This document shows positions 8,151 through 16,636 of a stretch of 34,577 nucleotides of DNA, piece after piece. A model generated the notes under the pieces. The model did not search any database. It was given only the letters and a program-made list of their open reading frames with translations, and was not told the origin of the DNA. A program made the translations under genes and the position numbers. Source of the DNA: Flavobacteriales bacterium UBA7443 (GTDB lineage Bacteria > Bacteroidota > Bacteroidia > Flavobacteriales_D > Sanyastnellaceae); contig DLQB01000037.1 in NCBI GenBank assembly GCA_002477505.1, positions 1-34,577 of the forward strand, given 5' to 3'. The stretch's first letter is position 1. Every line of letters starts with the position of its first letter.

Positions 8151-9328
8151 GTTGGATCTACATGGCATGGCGAAACTTGGGATTGAAAAAACTTCAAACC
8201 ACCCTTAGCCTGATTCTGCTGGCGTTTGGAGTGGGAATGGTCAGTTTGCTGATGCTCAGCGAAAAACAACTGAGCGATACGTTCGACCGGAACATACAGG
8301 ACATCGACCTCGTGCTCGGAGCGAAAGGCAGTCCCCTTCAATTGATTTTGGCCAATGTCTACCATGTAGACGCTCCAACCGGAAACATTCGACTCGTCGA
8401 CGCTCAGAAGGTCATTCGCCATCCCTACATAGAAGAAGGAATACCGCTGGCATATGGCGATAATTACCGCGGATTCCGAATTGTTGGAAGCACAGCAGCT
8501 TATCTGGATCATTACAATGCTGCACTCCAAGAAGGACGGCGCATGGGGGGGCCATTTGAAGTGGTGATCGGTCAAAAGGTGGCGGAGACAACCGGGCTCA
8601 AAGTAGGCGATACCTTTTTCAGTGCCCACGGACTTCAGGACGAAACCGATGTGCACACGGACAAAACGTTTACGGTCGTCGGTTTACTGGCAGAAAGTCA
8701 ATCCGTCATCGATCAGCTTTTGCACTGTTCAATCGAGACCATTTGGGCGGTGCACGATGGCCACGGCGAAACGGTGGCTGAAAGTGACCGTGAAATCACC
8801 GCAGTGCTTCTGAAGAAAAGAAATCCGTTGGCCGTTCTAACAATTCCCAATGTGATCCGAGATAGCAACATGCAGGTGGCGTTGCCCGCAATCGAAATCA
8901 ACCGCCTAACGCAAAATTTCGGGATTGGACTCAACACCCTCCGGTCCATCGCGCTCATCATCATGCTCATCAGCTTCGCAAGCATCTTCATTTCGGTCTA
9001 CGATAACCTGCTCGCCCGCAAATACGAACTCGCTCTTCTGCGGACCATGGGCAGCGGACCATCAGGGGTGTTTTTGTTGTTGTTGTTGGAAGGTGGATTG
9101 CTGAGTTTTGGAGGTGCAGCTCTGGGGCTGGTCTTCAGCCGAGTCGGGTTGCTTGTACTCGCGGAGCTCGTGCAGGACAAGTTCCGCTATGACTGGAGCA
9201 GTATTGGACTTCTGCCCGGCGAATGGACTCTATTTGGAATGGCTATCTTTGTCGGGCTCATTGCAGCAGCGATCCCCGGCATTTCAGCTTTGAAAATCGA
9301 CATCTCACGCACCCTTTCTGAAAAATGA
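8147..9328 (+). CDS. ABC transporter permease, FtsX/MacB type
   Basis: 393 residues from the ATG at 8147, which overlaps the ATPase stop; the open frame reaching back to 8042 runs through the ATPase gene and is not used. An N-terminal membrane helix (about residues 18-38) is followed by a periplasmic MacB_PCD-like domain of about 230 residues, including DIDLVLGAKGSPLQ and FTVVGLL. Three C-terminal helices complete the FtsX fold (SIALIIMLISFASIFISVY; the leucine-rich LLLLLEGGLLSFGGAALG; MAIFVGLIAAAIPG). The KYELALLRTMGSG loop is the usual cytoplasmic coupling segment. It probably works as a dimer with the preceding ATPase. The last codons overlap the next gene as ATGA. Confidence 0.9.
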   Translation: MSWIYMAWRNLGLKKLQTTLSLILLAFGVGMVSLLMLSEKQLSDTFDRNIQDIDLVLGAKGSPLQLILANVYHVDAPTGNIRLVDAQKVIRHPYIEEGIPLAYGDNYRGFRIVGSTAAYLDHYNAALQEGRRMGGPFEVVIGQKVAETTGLKVGDTFFSAHGLQDETDVHTDKTFTVVGLLAESQSVIDQLLHCSIETIWAVHDGHGETVAESDREITAVLLKKRNPLAVLTIPNVIRDSNMQVALPAIEINRLTQNFGIGLNTLRSIALIIMLISFASIFISVYDNLLARKYELALLRTMGSGPSGVFLLLLLEGGLLSFGGAALGLVFSRVGLLVLAELVQDKFRYDWSSIGLLPGEWTLFGMAIFVGLIAAAIPGISALKIDISRTLSEK

Positions 9329-9909
9329 AAACTCCAAAAAGACCCCGACCATTGAAGACGGCATCTTGGATCGGAATGCTCGGCTTGATCGCAATGAGCA
9401 TGACAGACTTAAGCTCTTATTGCCATCCCACCGAGGGGGCGGAACAAGTTGTTAGCCAGGTGAAAGCGGCATCGGAAGGGCATGCGCTTGCCATGGCAAA
9501 CACCGAAGCAAATGCGGTCGAGGCGGCTGAAGAATTGACTTGGCGCACGCTGGAAGACGTCGAGTTCCAAGACGTTTACGTGGAAGAGCTGGACGCATAT
9601 TACTGGAAACCTACTTTTGGAGGAGGCGTCACGGGATTGGAAGGAAAAGACGTTTACATCACGGGGTATATGATTCCGGTTGATTTGGATGAAGACTTCT
9701 ACGTTTTGAGCCGTTACCCTTTTGCCAATTGTTTTTTCTGTGGTGGGGCGGGGCCCGAGTCCGTGGTCGATCTGCGCTTTCCGGGCAAATCAAAACGCGT
9801 TTATCAAACGGATGAGCGATTGACTTTCAAAGGCACCTTCCGGTTGAATGCGGATGATGTGTACCAGATGAACTACATCTTGGACGGCGCAGTAGAATAT
9901 GAACTTTGA
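9325..9909 (+). CDS. Exported DUF3299-like protein
   Basis: 194 residues. An N-terminal hydrophobic segment (SWIGMLGLIAMSM) suggests export. The conserved domain begins near residue 72 (LTWRTLEDVEF) and includes TFGGGVTGLEGKDVYITGYMIPVD, then PFANCFFCGGAGPESVV (Cys136 and Cys139) and LTFKGTFRLNADD, an OB-like beta pattern. I recognise this as the DUF3299-type family; function unknown. The CFFCGGAGPES motif could bind a metal. Coupling by ATGA to the permease makes it a likely periplasmic partner of the transporter. A related set of genes is, as I recall, present in zinc-responsive operons of Vibrio, which is only a hint about substrate. It ends one base from the convergent trhO stop. Confidence 0.75.
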   Translation: MKTPKRPRPLKTASWIGMLGLIAMSMTDLSSYCHPTEGAEQVVSQVKAASEGHALAMANTEANAVEAAEELTWRTLEDVEFQDVYVEELDAYYWKPTFGGGVTGLEGKDVYITGYMIPVDLDEDFYVLSRYPFANCFFCGGAGPESVVDLRFPGKSKRVYQTDERLTFKGTFRLNADDVYQMNYILDGAVEYEL

Positions 9910-9910
9910 T

Positions 9911-11017
9911 TTACGATTGACGGCCTGAAGACGGCCCTTGATTGGAAGCTCGCACTCCGATGGAGCCGGACCGCCCACTTTTCAGGTGATCTTGCTTGAG
10001 GGCATCCCGCAAACGTGCTTTATTGAAAATTTTAGCGCTGTCTTTGACGCCGCGGCGCAACTTCTTTTGTTCTTCTTCTGGAAGCTGAATAATGCTATTG
10101 CATTTCGAACTGCACGTCCCTTGGTATTGTTCCGTGCAAGAGGTGCACTGAATGAACAGCAAGTTGCAAGCAACGTTGAGGCAATTGGTGTGATCGTCGC
10201 ACGGAGTCCCGCATTGGTGGCATTCGGCAATCACATCTACTGAAATGCGTTCTGCCCTTCGTTCATCAAAGACGAAATTCTTGCCGATGAAGCGATTCTC
10301 CAATCCATTCTCTCGGACTTGCCGCGTGTACTCAATGATCCCTCCTTCCAATTGATGCACCTTGGGAAAGCCTTTGTGTTTGAGCCATGCGGAGGCTTTT
10401 TCACACCGAATTCCGCCGGTACAGTACATCACGATATTCTGCTCCTCTTTGCCTTGCAACAAGTCCTCTACCAACTTAATTTCTTCGCGAAAGGTGTCCA
10501 CATCCGGCGTGATGGCGCCTTTGAAGTGACCGACTTCACTCTCATAATGGTTGCGCATGTCGATGAGGATTGTATCTTCTTTTGCCGTCAGGGCATTGAA
10601 TCCTTCCGCATCCAAATGCACCCCCGTATCCCGAACATCAAAAGCCGTATCGTTTAATCCGTCGGCCACAATTTTGTCCCGAACCTTGATCATCAACTTG
10701 AAAAAGGATTTCCCATCATCTACCGCTGCATTGAGCCGAACACCGTCCAAGAAAGCAATGCTGTATAAGTGCTCTTGAAAGGCTTCCAAGGCGACGGTAG
10801 GTACCGAAATTTGGGCGTTGATTCCTTCACGGGCCACATAAGTGCGGCCCAGCACGCCAAGTTCATTCCAATGGATGAACAAATAATCTCGAAAGAAGGC
10901 GGGGTTGAGAATGCGCGCATATTGGTAGAAAGAAACCGTTGTACGGTCATTTTCTCCATTCTCCATGCGTTCCAACAACACCTTTCGATCGACCAAATTG
11001 CGCAGTTGTTGCTTCAT
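9911..11017 (-). CDS. trhO: tRNA uridine(34) hydroxylase, rhodanese family
   Basis: 368 residues from the ATG at 11017; a GTG 15 bases upstream is possible but less likely. The N-terminal acylphosphatase-like domain (ARILNPAFFRDYLF, VAREGINAQIS) is followed by a rhodanese domain with LIDMRNHYESEVGHFKGA and active-site loop MYCTGGIRCEK (catalytic Cys about residue 199). A Cys-rich C-terminus (CHQCGTPCDDHTNC, CTSCTEQYQGTCSSKC) looks zinc-binding. This is the architecture of YceA/TrhO, which makes 5-hydroxyuridine at tRNA position 34. Another tRNA wobble-modification gene, queG, lies nearby. Confidence 0.93.
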   Translation of the reverse strand: MKQQLRNLVDRKVLLERMENGENDRTTVSFYQYARILNPAFFRDYLFIHWNELGVLGRTYVAREGINAQISVPTVALEAFQEHLYSIAFLDGVRLNAAVDDGKSFFKLMIKVRDKIVADGLNDTAFDVRDTGVHLDAEGFNALTAKEDTILIDMRNHYESEVGHFKGAITPDVDTFREEIKLVEDLLQGKEEQNIVMYCTGGIRCEKASAWLKHKGFPKVHQLEGGIIEYTRQVRENGLENRFIGKNFVFDERRAERISVDVIAECHQCGTPCDDHTNCLNVACNLLFIQCTSCTEQYQGTCSSKCNSIIQLPEEEQKKLRRGVKDSAKIFNKARLRDALKQDHLKSGRSGSIGVRASNQGPSSGRQS

Positions 11018-11074
11018 GCGATTACAAGTCACAGTGCCTCTCCAGCGCGGAGGGTCCTTCGTTAATTACAGGCA

Positions 11075-11082
11075 CAAAGATA
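11075..11082 (-). promoter_or_regulatory. -7 element for trhO
   Basis: TATCTTTG on the minus strand is a perfect TAnnTTTG match followed by TGCC, 57 bases before the trhO ATG at 11017. The same TATCTTTG octamer precedes the dehydrogenase and rimP genes in this window. Confidence 0.55.
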
Positions 11083-11178
11083 CGGAAACATCAGGGTGTG
11101 AGTAAAATCGCTTCCCTTGGAGCAATAAAGACCGAGTCGCTGAGTTTTGGAAGAGAACCGATCGTCAATGCCACGAAC

Positions 11179-11364
11179 ATGTTAGAATTCTGCAAGAAAG
11201 TCCTCCTGAGAGTCAGCCACAACCGCGAATCATTCGCGCGGGAACTTGGAAAGGCCGTAAGAAGCCTCAAACCCATTGAAATCAAGCAATTGAAAGCATG
11301 GTGTCGCGTGCAATTTGCTCCAGCCTATTCCGACATCATTCGCAGGACATTTGCGGCCTATTGA
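11179..11364 (+). CDS. Small conserved-looking protein of unknown function
   Basis: 61-residue product starting MLEFCKKVLL and ending RRTFAAY. The sequence looks like a real folded helical protein: amphipathic segments, two Cys, and the pattern ELGKAVRSLKPIEIKQLKAWCRVQF. I have an impression of similar short proteins in Bacteroidota but cannot name a family. The frame is open further upstream, but that part has no protein-like character and crosses the trhO 5' region. The gene is divergent from trhO and convergent with queG (19-base gap). Without it the trhO-queG interval would be about 366 bases empty, which is unusual here. No clear promoter was found. Confidence 0.55.
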   Translation: MLEFCKKVLLRVSHNRESFARELGKAVRSLKPIEIKQLKAWCRVQFAPAYSDIIRRTFAAY

Positions 11365-11383
11365 AGTCGCAGGCCCCACGCCA

Positions 11384-12334
11384 TCATTCTCCGTCACCAG
11401 ACGGAAATGCAGCCTGCACATTCCGCAGAATGCCTTGGTATCCTGAACGTTTGACCGCACTCTTCTTGAAAACCGAACGAAACACTTCTTCCGTCATTTC
11501 CTGCCAATCCGCAGCGGCCAATCCCAGCAAATCCGGATGCGGTTCAAATAACGGTTCATCATGACGTGTGGCATGCCGATTCCAAGGACAAACTTCCTGG
11601 CAAATATCGCAGCCAAACACCCAAGGTGATAATTGCTGTGCAGCCGGCTCAGGAATCGCTCCTCGCAATTCAATCGTGTAATAACTAATGCACTTTGAAC
11701 CATCCACCACCTGGGACTGAATGATGGCTCCTGTTGGACAGGCGTCGATGCATCGGGTACACGTGCCACAATGGTCGGAAGAAGGGGCATCCGGTTCGAG
11801 CTCCACATCCATGATTATTTCAGCAATGAAAAAATAACTGCCCATGCCTTGGTTCAGCAACAGGCTATTCTTTCCTACCCATCCCAGACCACTTTCTGCT
11901 GCCCAAGCGCGCTCATGGACGGGCGCTGAATCCACAAAAACCCGGCCTTCTACTTCTCCCCATTCCCGCTGCATGCCCTTCATCAATTCCTTCAGTTTCC
12001 ACTTCAAGACTTGGTGGTAATCCTGGCCATATGCATAACTCGCAATCCGAGGCGCATCCGGAGCAGGCTGATCAGGATTGTGGTAATTAAAAAGCAGCGA
12101 AACAACTGTTTTGGCACCTGGAACCAGCTTGCTCGGATCCAAGCGCAGATCAAAATTGCGCTCGAGGTAGCCCATTTCTCCCTGGTAACCGCGCTTGAGC
12201 CATTCTTCCAACCGATCAGCCTCTTCTTCCAAGAATCGGGCCTTGCTCACCCCAACGGCTTCAAAACCCAAAGCCTTCGCCTCTCGAACGAGCCATTCCT
12301 TCCGCGTCAAACGTAAATTATTCGCGTGTGCCAT
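11384..12334 (-). CDS. queG: Epoxyqueuosine reductase
   Basis: 316 residues. It catalyses the last step of queuosine synthesis, reducing epoxyqueuosine to queuosine at tRNA position 34 with cobalamin and two [4Fe-4S] clusters. Visible: VFVDSAPVHERAWA (with the catalytic Asp), GLGWVGKNSLLL, the ferredoxin-like cluster motif CGTCTRCIDACP (Cys 189, 192, 195, 199) and CDICQEVCPWN (Cys 242, 245, 249) with Cys215 in between. The length is normal. The ATG directly follows the ruvB TAA with no intervening base, so ruvB and queG form one transcription unit. Confidence 0.95.
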   Translation of the reverse strand: MAHANNLRLTRKEWLVREAKALGFEAVGVSKARFLEEEADRLEEWLKRGYQGEMGYLERNFDLRLDPSKLVPGAKTVVSLLFNYHNPDQPAPDAPRIASYAYGQDYHQVLKWKLKELMKGMQREWGEVEGRVFVDSAPVHERAWAAESGLGWVGKNSLLLNQGMGSYFFIAEIIMDVELEPDAPSSDHCGTCTRCIDACPTGAIIQSQVVDGSKCISYYTIELRGAIPEPAAQQLSPWVFGCDICQEVCPWNRHATRHDEPLFEPHPDLLGLAAADWQEMTEEVFRSVFKKSAVKRSGYQGILRNVQAAFPSGDGE

Positions 12335-13360
12335 TTACTCGGCAAACAACTTTCCTGAACGACCATCCGGCTTTCGTCCCAAGTGTGAATAAGCTGCAGG
12401 CGTTGCCTGCCGGCCCCGAGGGGTACGAATCAAGAATCCCTCTTGAATCAAATACGGCTCATACACTTCTTCCAACGTCCCTGGATTTTCTCCAATCGCC
12501 GTGGCAATGGTGGAAGCGCCAACGGGCCCTCCTCCGAATTTATCAATCAAGGCAGAAAGAATTCGATTGTCCATCTCGTCCAATCCCTTCTTGTCAACAT
12601 GCAAGGCATCCAGGGCATACTCAGTGATGGCTTGATCGATGTTGCCAGTGCCTTTGATCTCCGCGAAATCCCGCACTCGCCGCAACAAAGCGTTCGCAAT
12701 TCGTGGGGTTCCTCGGCTGCGCGAAGCAATTTCATACGCCGCTGAATGAACCGTCGGTATCTGAAGAATCCCCGCACTCCGCTCAACAATGTCGGTGAGC
12801 ACCTTGGCATCGTAGTACTGCAACCTCAAGTTGATTCCGAAGCGAGCACGAAGCGGCGCCGTGAGCAATCCAGACCGGGTTGTTGCCCCCACCAGGGTGA
12901 ATGGGTTCAATTCAATTTGCACCGTTCGAGCATTCGGTCCGGTATCGATGACCAGGTCAATCCGATAATCCTCCATGGCACTGTACAGGTATTCTTCCAC
13001 CACCGGCGACAAACGATGAATCTCATCAATGAATAGCACATCATTCGTCTCCAGGTTGGTCAACAAACCTGCCAAATCCCCGGGTTTATCCAAAACCGGT
13101 CCTGAGGTGGTTCGGATGGCGACACCTAACTCATTGGCAATGATGTTAGCAAGCGTCGTCTTACCCAATCCCGGAGGTCCGTGCAAAAGGGTATGGTCCA
13201 TGGCTTCTCCCCGCCTCGTTGCTGCCTGCACGAAAATTTCCAAATTCTCCATGGCGGCGCGTTGACCTGTAAAATCTTCAAACCGTGCTGGACGCAAAAC
13301 GCGATCCATGTCACCATCGGTCGGCTGCTCAGCTTCGTTTCTCAAATCAAAGTCTTCCAT
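12335..13360 (-). CDS. ruvB: Holliday junction branch migration ATPase
   Basis: 341 residues, the usual RuvB length. RuvB hexamers drive branch migration of Holliday junctions together with RuvA. Walker A GPPGLGKT (residues 61-68), Walker B LFIDEIHRL (about 109-117), sensor/arginine-finger segment VGATTRSGLLTAPLRARFG, and the C-terminal winged helix with GGGPVGASTIATAIGE and EPYLIQEGFLIRTPRGR are all present. It is separated from the upstream respiratory operon by an intrinsic terminator. No convincing promoter was seen in the 27 bases between. Confidence 0.97.
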   Translation of the reverse strand: MEDFDLRNEAEQPTDGDMDRVLRPARFEDFTGQRAAMENLEIFVQAATRRGEAMDHTLLHGPPGLGKTTLANIIANELGVAIRTTSGPVLDKPGDLAGLLTNLETNDVLFIDEIHRLSPVVEEYLYSAMEDYRIDLVIDTGPNARTVQIELNPFTLVGATTRSGLLTAPLRARFGINLRLQYYDAKVLTDIVERSAGILQIPTVHSAAYEIASRSRGTPRIANALLRRVRDFAEIKGTGNIDQAITEYALDALHVDKKGLDEMDNRILSALIDKFGGGPVGASTIATAIGENPGTLEEVYEPYLIQEGFLIRTPRGRQATPAAYSHLGRKPDGRSGKLFAE

Positions 13361-13387
13361 ATGCGATGCAAGTTAATCCGTCCGAAC

Positions 13388-13425
13388 AAAAAAAGACCCC
13401 AAAGCTCATGGCTTTGGGGTCTTTT
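13388..13425 (-). terminator. Intrinsic terminator of the act-cta respiratory operon
   Basis: A 15-base perfect inverted repeat (13391-13405 with 13411-13425, core GACCCCAAAGC / GCTTTGGGGTC) encloses a 5-base loop. On the minus strand it runs into seven T (13394-13388). It lies 22 bases after the ctaD stop and before ruvB. The plus strand has five T, so it may also work in reverse. Confidence 0.92.
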
Positions 13426-13446
13426 TCAAATGCGTGTGTCTAACGA

Positions 13447-15204
13447 CTAGTGCACCTCCTCGCCAGACAAGGCGGGCGTGGTCTGAGGCACAAAATCAGC
13501 GTCATGCACAGGGTTCGAATAATCATATGCCCAACGGTGCACTTCAGGGAGCGGTCCGTCCCAGTTTCCGTGCACGTGGCGCACCGGCGTCGTCCACTCG
13601 AGCGTGTTGGACATCCATGGATTTTGCACGGATTTCTGACCGTAGAAGATGCTGTAGAAGAAGTTGAAGAGGAAGAACAGTTGTCCAATCGCTCCAATGA
13701 TTGCAAAAGTCGAAATGAGCGGCTGCAAGTCCATCACGCTTCCTAAGAAATCAAAATTACTGTACTCATAGTAACGCCGTGGCGCCCCAGCAATTCCGAC
13801 AAAGTGCATTGGAAAAAATACGCCGTATCCACAGACGATGGTTACCCAAAAGTGCGCAAAGCCCAACTTGGTGTTCATCATGCGCCCAAACATCTTTGGA
13901 AACCAGTGGTAAATCCCTGCGAGCATTCCAAAGATGGCTGACATGCCCATTACAATGTGGAAGTGAGCGACTACAAAATACGTGTCGTGAACATTCACGT
14001 CCAACGCTGAGTCTGCCAAAATGATTCCCGTCAAACCACCCGTGACAAACGTGCTCACCAAACCAATGCTAAACAGCATCGCAGGCGTGAACCGGATGTT
14101 GCCTTGCCACAATGTCGTGATGTAGTTGAAGGCTTTCACAGCGGATGGGATTGCGATCAACAGGGTGGTGAAGACGAATACGGATCCCAAGAACGGATTC
14201 ATTCCCGTCACGAACATGTGGTGACCCCAAACAATGAACGACAAGAATCCAATGCCAAGGAGCGAGCCAACCATGGCTTTGTAACCAAAGATGGGTTTGC
14301 GTGCGTTCGTGGCAATGACCTCCGAACTAATGCCCAATGCAGGCAACAGGACAATGTAAACTTCGGGGTGACCCAAGAACCAAAACAAGTGCTGGTACAA
14401 AATGGGGCTTCCTCCCGTTACGTCCAATGCTTCACCACCAATGAAGATGTCTGAGAGGTAGAACGCTGTTCCCATCGTTCGGTCCATCAATAACAAAACC
14501 ACCGCGGAGACCAATACTGGAAAACTCAAGACACCGAGAATCGCCGTCACCATAAACGCCCAAATCGTGAGCGGCAGACGTGTCATTGACATGCCTTTCG
14601 TCCGCAAATTGATGATCGTTACAACGTAGTTCAATCCTCCAAGCAAAGAACTCACGACGAAAAGGACCATGGAAATTAGCCACAAGGTCATTCCCATGCC
14701 CGATCCTGGCATCGCCTGTGGCAATGCAGACAAGGGGGGATATACCGTCCAGCCACCTGACGCGGCACCACCTTCGGTAAACAAAGACAGAATCATGATG
14801 ACACTCGAGAAGAAGAAGAACCAGTAGCTCAACATGTTCAAGAAACCCGATGCCATGTCACGGGCACCGATCTGAAGCGGAATAAGCAGATTGGAGAAGG
14901 TCCCCGACAGCCCTCCCGTCAGAACAAAGAATACCATAATTGTTCCGTGAATGGTCACCAATGCCAGATACGCGTTGCGATCTAGAACGCCCCCTGGAGC
15001 CCATTTGCCCAAGAACGTTTCCAAAATGGCAAAACTTTCTCCTGGCCAGCCCAGCTGCAATCGGAAGAAAACCGATAACATAACAGCTACGACTCCCATT
15101 ACGATTGCCGTAACGAGGAATTGCTTAGAGATCATCTTGTGATCGTGCGAGAAAACGTATTTCGATACGAAACTCTCTTCGTGATGATGTGCTTGTGCGC
15201 CCAT
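13447..15204 (-). CDS. ctaD: Cytochrome c oxidase subunit I (aa3 type)
   Basis: 585 residues, about 12 membrane helices. Heme a ligands are His86 (TIHGTIM) and His416. CuB ligands are His279 in GHPEVY with the cross-linking Tyr283, and His328-His329 in WGHHMF. The heme a3 ligand is His414 (VVAHFH). Proton-pathway residues are visible: Asp116 (GARDMA) and Glu281 for the D channel, Lys309 (GYKAM) for the K channel, which marks an A1-type proton-pumping oxidase. It ends the act-cta operon, 3 bases after ctaC, and is followed by a strong terminator. Subunit III is not encoded in this window. Confidence 0.97.
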   Translation of the reverse strand: MGAQAHHHEESFVSKYVFSHDHKMISKQFLVTAIVMGVVAVMLSVFFRLQLGWPGESFAILETFLGKWAPGGVLDRNAYLALVTIHGTIMVFFVLTGGLSGTFSNLLIPLQIGARDMASGFLNMLSYWFFFFSSVIMILSLFTEGGAASGGWTVYPPLSALPQAMPGSGMGMTLWLISMVLFVVSSLLGGLNYVVTIINLRTKGMSMTRLPLTIWAFMVTAILGVLSFPVLVSAVVLLLMDRTMGTAFYLSDIFIGGEALDVTGGSPILYQHLFWFLGHPEVYIVLLPALGISSEVIATNARKPIFGYKAMVGSLLGIGFLSFIVWGHHMFVTGMNPFLGSVFVFTTLLIAIPSAVKAFNYITTLWQGNIRFTPAMLFSIGLVSTFVTGGLTGIILADSALDVNVHDTYFVVAHFHIVMGMSAIFGMLAGIYHWFPKMFGRMMNTKLGFAHFWVTIVCGYGVFFPMHFVGIAGAPRRYYEYSNFDFLGSVMDLQPLISTFAIIGAIGQLFFLFNFFYSIFYGQKSVQNPWMSNTLEWTTPVRHVHGNWDGPLPEVHRWAYDYSNPVHDADFVPQTTPALSGEEVH

Positions 15205-15207
15205 GAT

Positions 15208-16617
15208 TTAGAGGGATGCAGTTATGGTTTGACTTTCTTTCTGTTCGGAGGCTTGCTCCATCTCTGGCTCCTCAGAACCTTCCTTAACAATGAACTCGCC
15301 TTGCTCCGACATCCAAGCGTCGTATGCCTCTTGCGATTCGATCACAATCTTCATTTGCATATTGAAGTGCGCCGCACCACAAACTTTGTTGCAAAGCAGC
15401 ACGTAATCGAATTCGGGATTCTCCAAAACCGTGCGCATGGAATCCGTCGTAATTGTTGGTGTCATCTTGAACCGCGTCGGGACACCAGGTACCGTATTCA
15501 TCTGAGCGCGGAACTGTGGCATGTAAGCAGAGTGGATCACGTCACGTGAACGGAAAACAAATTCAACTTCTCGCCCAACAGGCAAGTGAAACTCGCCTTT
15601 TACAATTTGATCGTCCATTCCCGATTCCCAAGCGGTGAGTTCACCATCGAAATCGAAGTTCCGAATTTCTTGAATCCGCTGTCGGTGGCGAATCAAGCGG
15701 TAGAGCTTATCCTCTTTCGCCTCATAGGCGGCTTCGGTTAAGATGTTGACTTTATCGGACTCTAACATGTGCTCAATTTCCGCCATACGAGCTTCCAGAG
15801 CCTGTTTGCCATCCCCGTGGTCCGCATGCGCGTCGTGGCCGTGGCCGTGGTCGTCATGTCCATGGCCGTCGTGCCCATGATCGTCATGCAACTCTGCTTC
15901 TATCGCAGCCCACTCCGCAAGCAAATGGCCTTTTTCATAATTGATTTCCTCTTCGACCTTGGCAATCTTTTCTTCGATTTCTGTCAAAGCAGCAGCTACC
16001 CCTTCTTCGGTTACAATCCCCAATGCATTCATCGGAGTGATCAGGTTGTAATTCGCTTGACCAAATTCACCATCCGCACCGGGATAGCGAGCGGTCCAAT
16101 CGAATTGCTTGGAATACAGCTCAACACGCAGCGCATCTTCGGAAGCCTCACCGGTCATTTCATTCCAAGTCTGCAGGCCGTAGGCAATAATGATAGCCAA
16201 AACAACAGAAGGAATCACAGTCCAGATCAGTTCGAGTCGGTTGTCGTGCGCAATGAAACGCGCTTTGCGATCCGCACGGTGATAGTACTTCGCAGAAAAC
16301 CAAAACAGCAGGGTATTGACAATGAAGAATACCACGAAGATGATGGCCATGTTAAAGTCCATCAGCCGGTCGACTGCCGCTCCGTGCTCCGAAGCAGGAG
16401 GCGTTCCATATGAACCATACTTCACCAGCAGCACCACAAATGACACGTAAAACGCGACCATGAAGGCCAAGAACAGACCACCGTTCAATCGGTTGTCAGC
16501 TTCTGATATGTCCTCTTCCCGCTTTCCTCGAAGTGAGATGGAAAGCTGGTACACTTTGGACAACTGCACTGCAGCTACCAAACCAAGGACAACAACGAGG
16601 AGAATGAGCAATTTCAT
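15208..16617 (-). CDS. ctaC: Cytochrome c oxidase subunit II with His-rich insertion
   Basis: 469 residues from the ATG at 16617; the preceding GTG is less likely. Three hydrophobic segments are seen (about 1-20, 49-68, 90-109), plus a fourth at about 131-149. The periplasmic cupredoxin domain holds the CuA site: His362 (RDVIHSAYMP), Cys409 and Cys413 (CNKVC), His417 and Met420. No fused cytochrome c domain is present, so electrons should come from ACIII cytochromes or a soluble carrier. Between the first cupredoxin strand (QFDWTARYPG) and DGELTAWESGMDD lies a long insertion with a charged coiled-coil-like helix and a His/Asp/Gly run at about residues 244-269. The gene follows actF by 19 bases. 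Confidence 0.95.
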   Translation of the reverse strand: MKLLILLVVVLGLVAAVQLSKVYQLSISLRGKREEDISEADNRLNGGLFLAFMVAFYVSFVVLLVKYGSYGTPPASEHGAAVDRLMDFNMAIIFVVFFIVNTLLFWFSAKYYHRADRKARFIAHDNRLELIWTVIPSVVLAIIIAYGLQTWNEMTGEASEDALRVELYSKQFDWTARYPGADGEFGQANYNLITPMNALGIVTEEGVAAALTEIEEKIAKVEEEINYEKGHLLAEWAAIEAELHDDHGHDGHGHDDHGHGHDAHADHGDGKQALEARMAEIEHMLESDKVNILTEAAYEAKEDKLYRLIRHRQRIQEIRNFDFDGELTAWESGMDDQIVKGEFHLPVGREVEFVFRSRDVIHSAYMPQFRAQMNTVPGVPTRFKMTPTITTDSMRTVLENPEFDYVLLCNKVCGAAHFNMQMKIVIESQEAYDAWMSEQGEFIVKEGSEEPEMEQASEQKESQTITASL

Positions 16618-16636
16618 CACTTAACGGGTCTTGCAA

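Noticed and set aside
9074..9088. Five TTG repeats in the permease gene
   Set aside because: They encode a leucine run in a membrane helix; the unit is three bases so slippage would keep the frame, and the tract is short.
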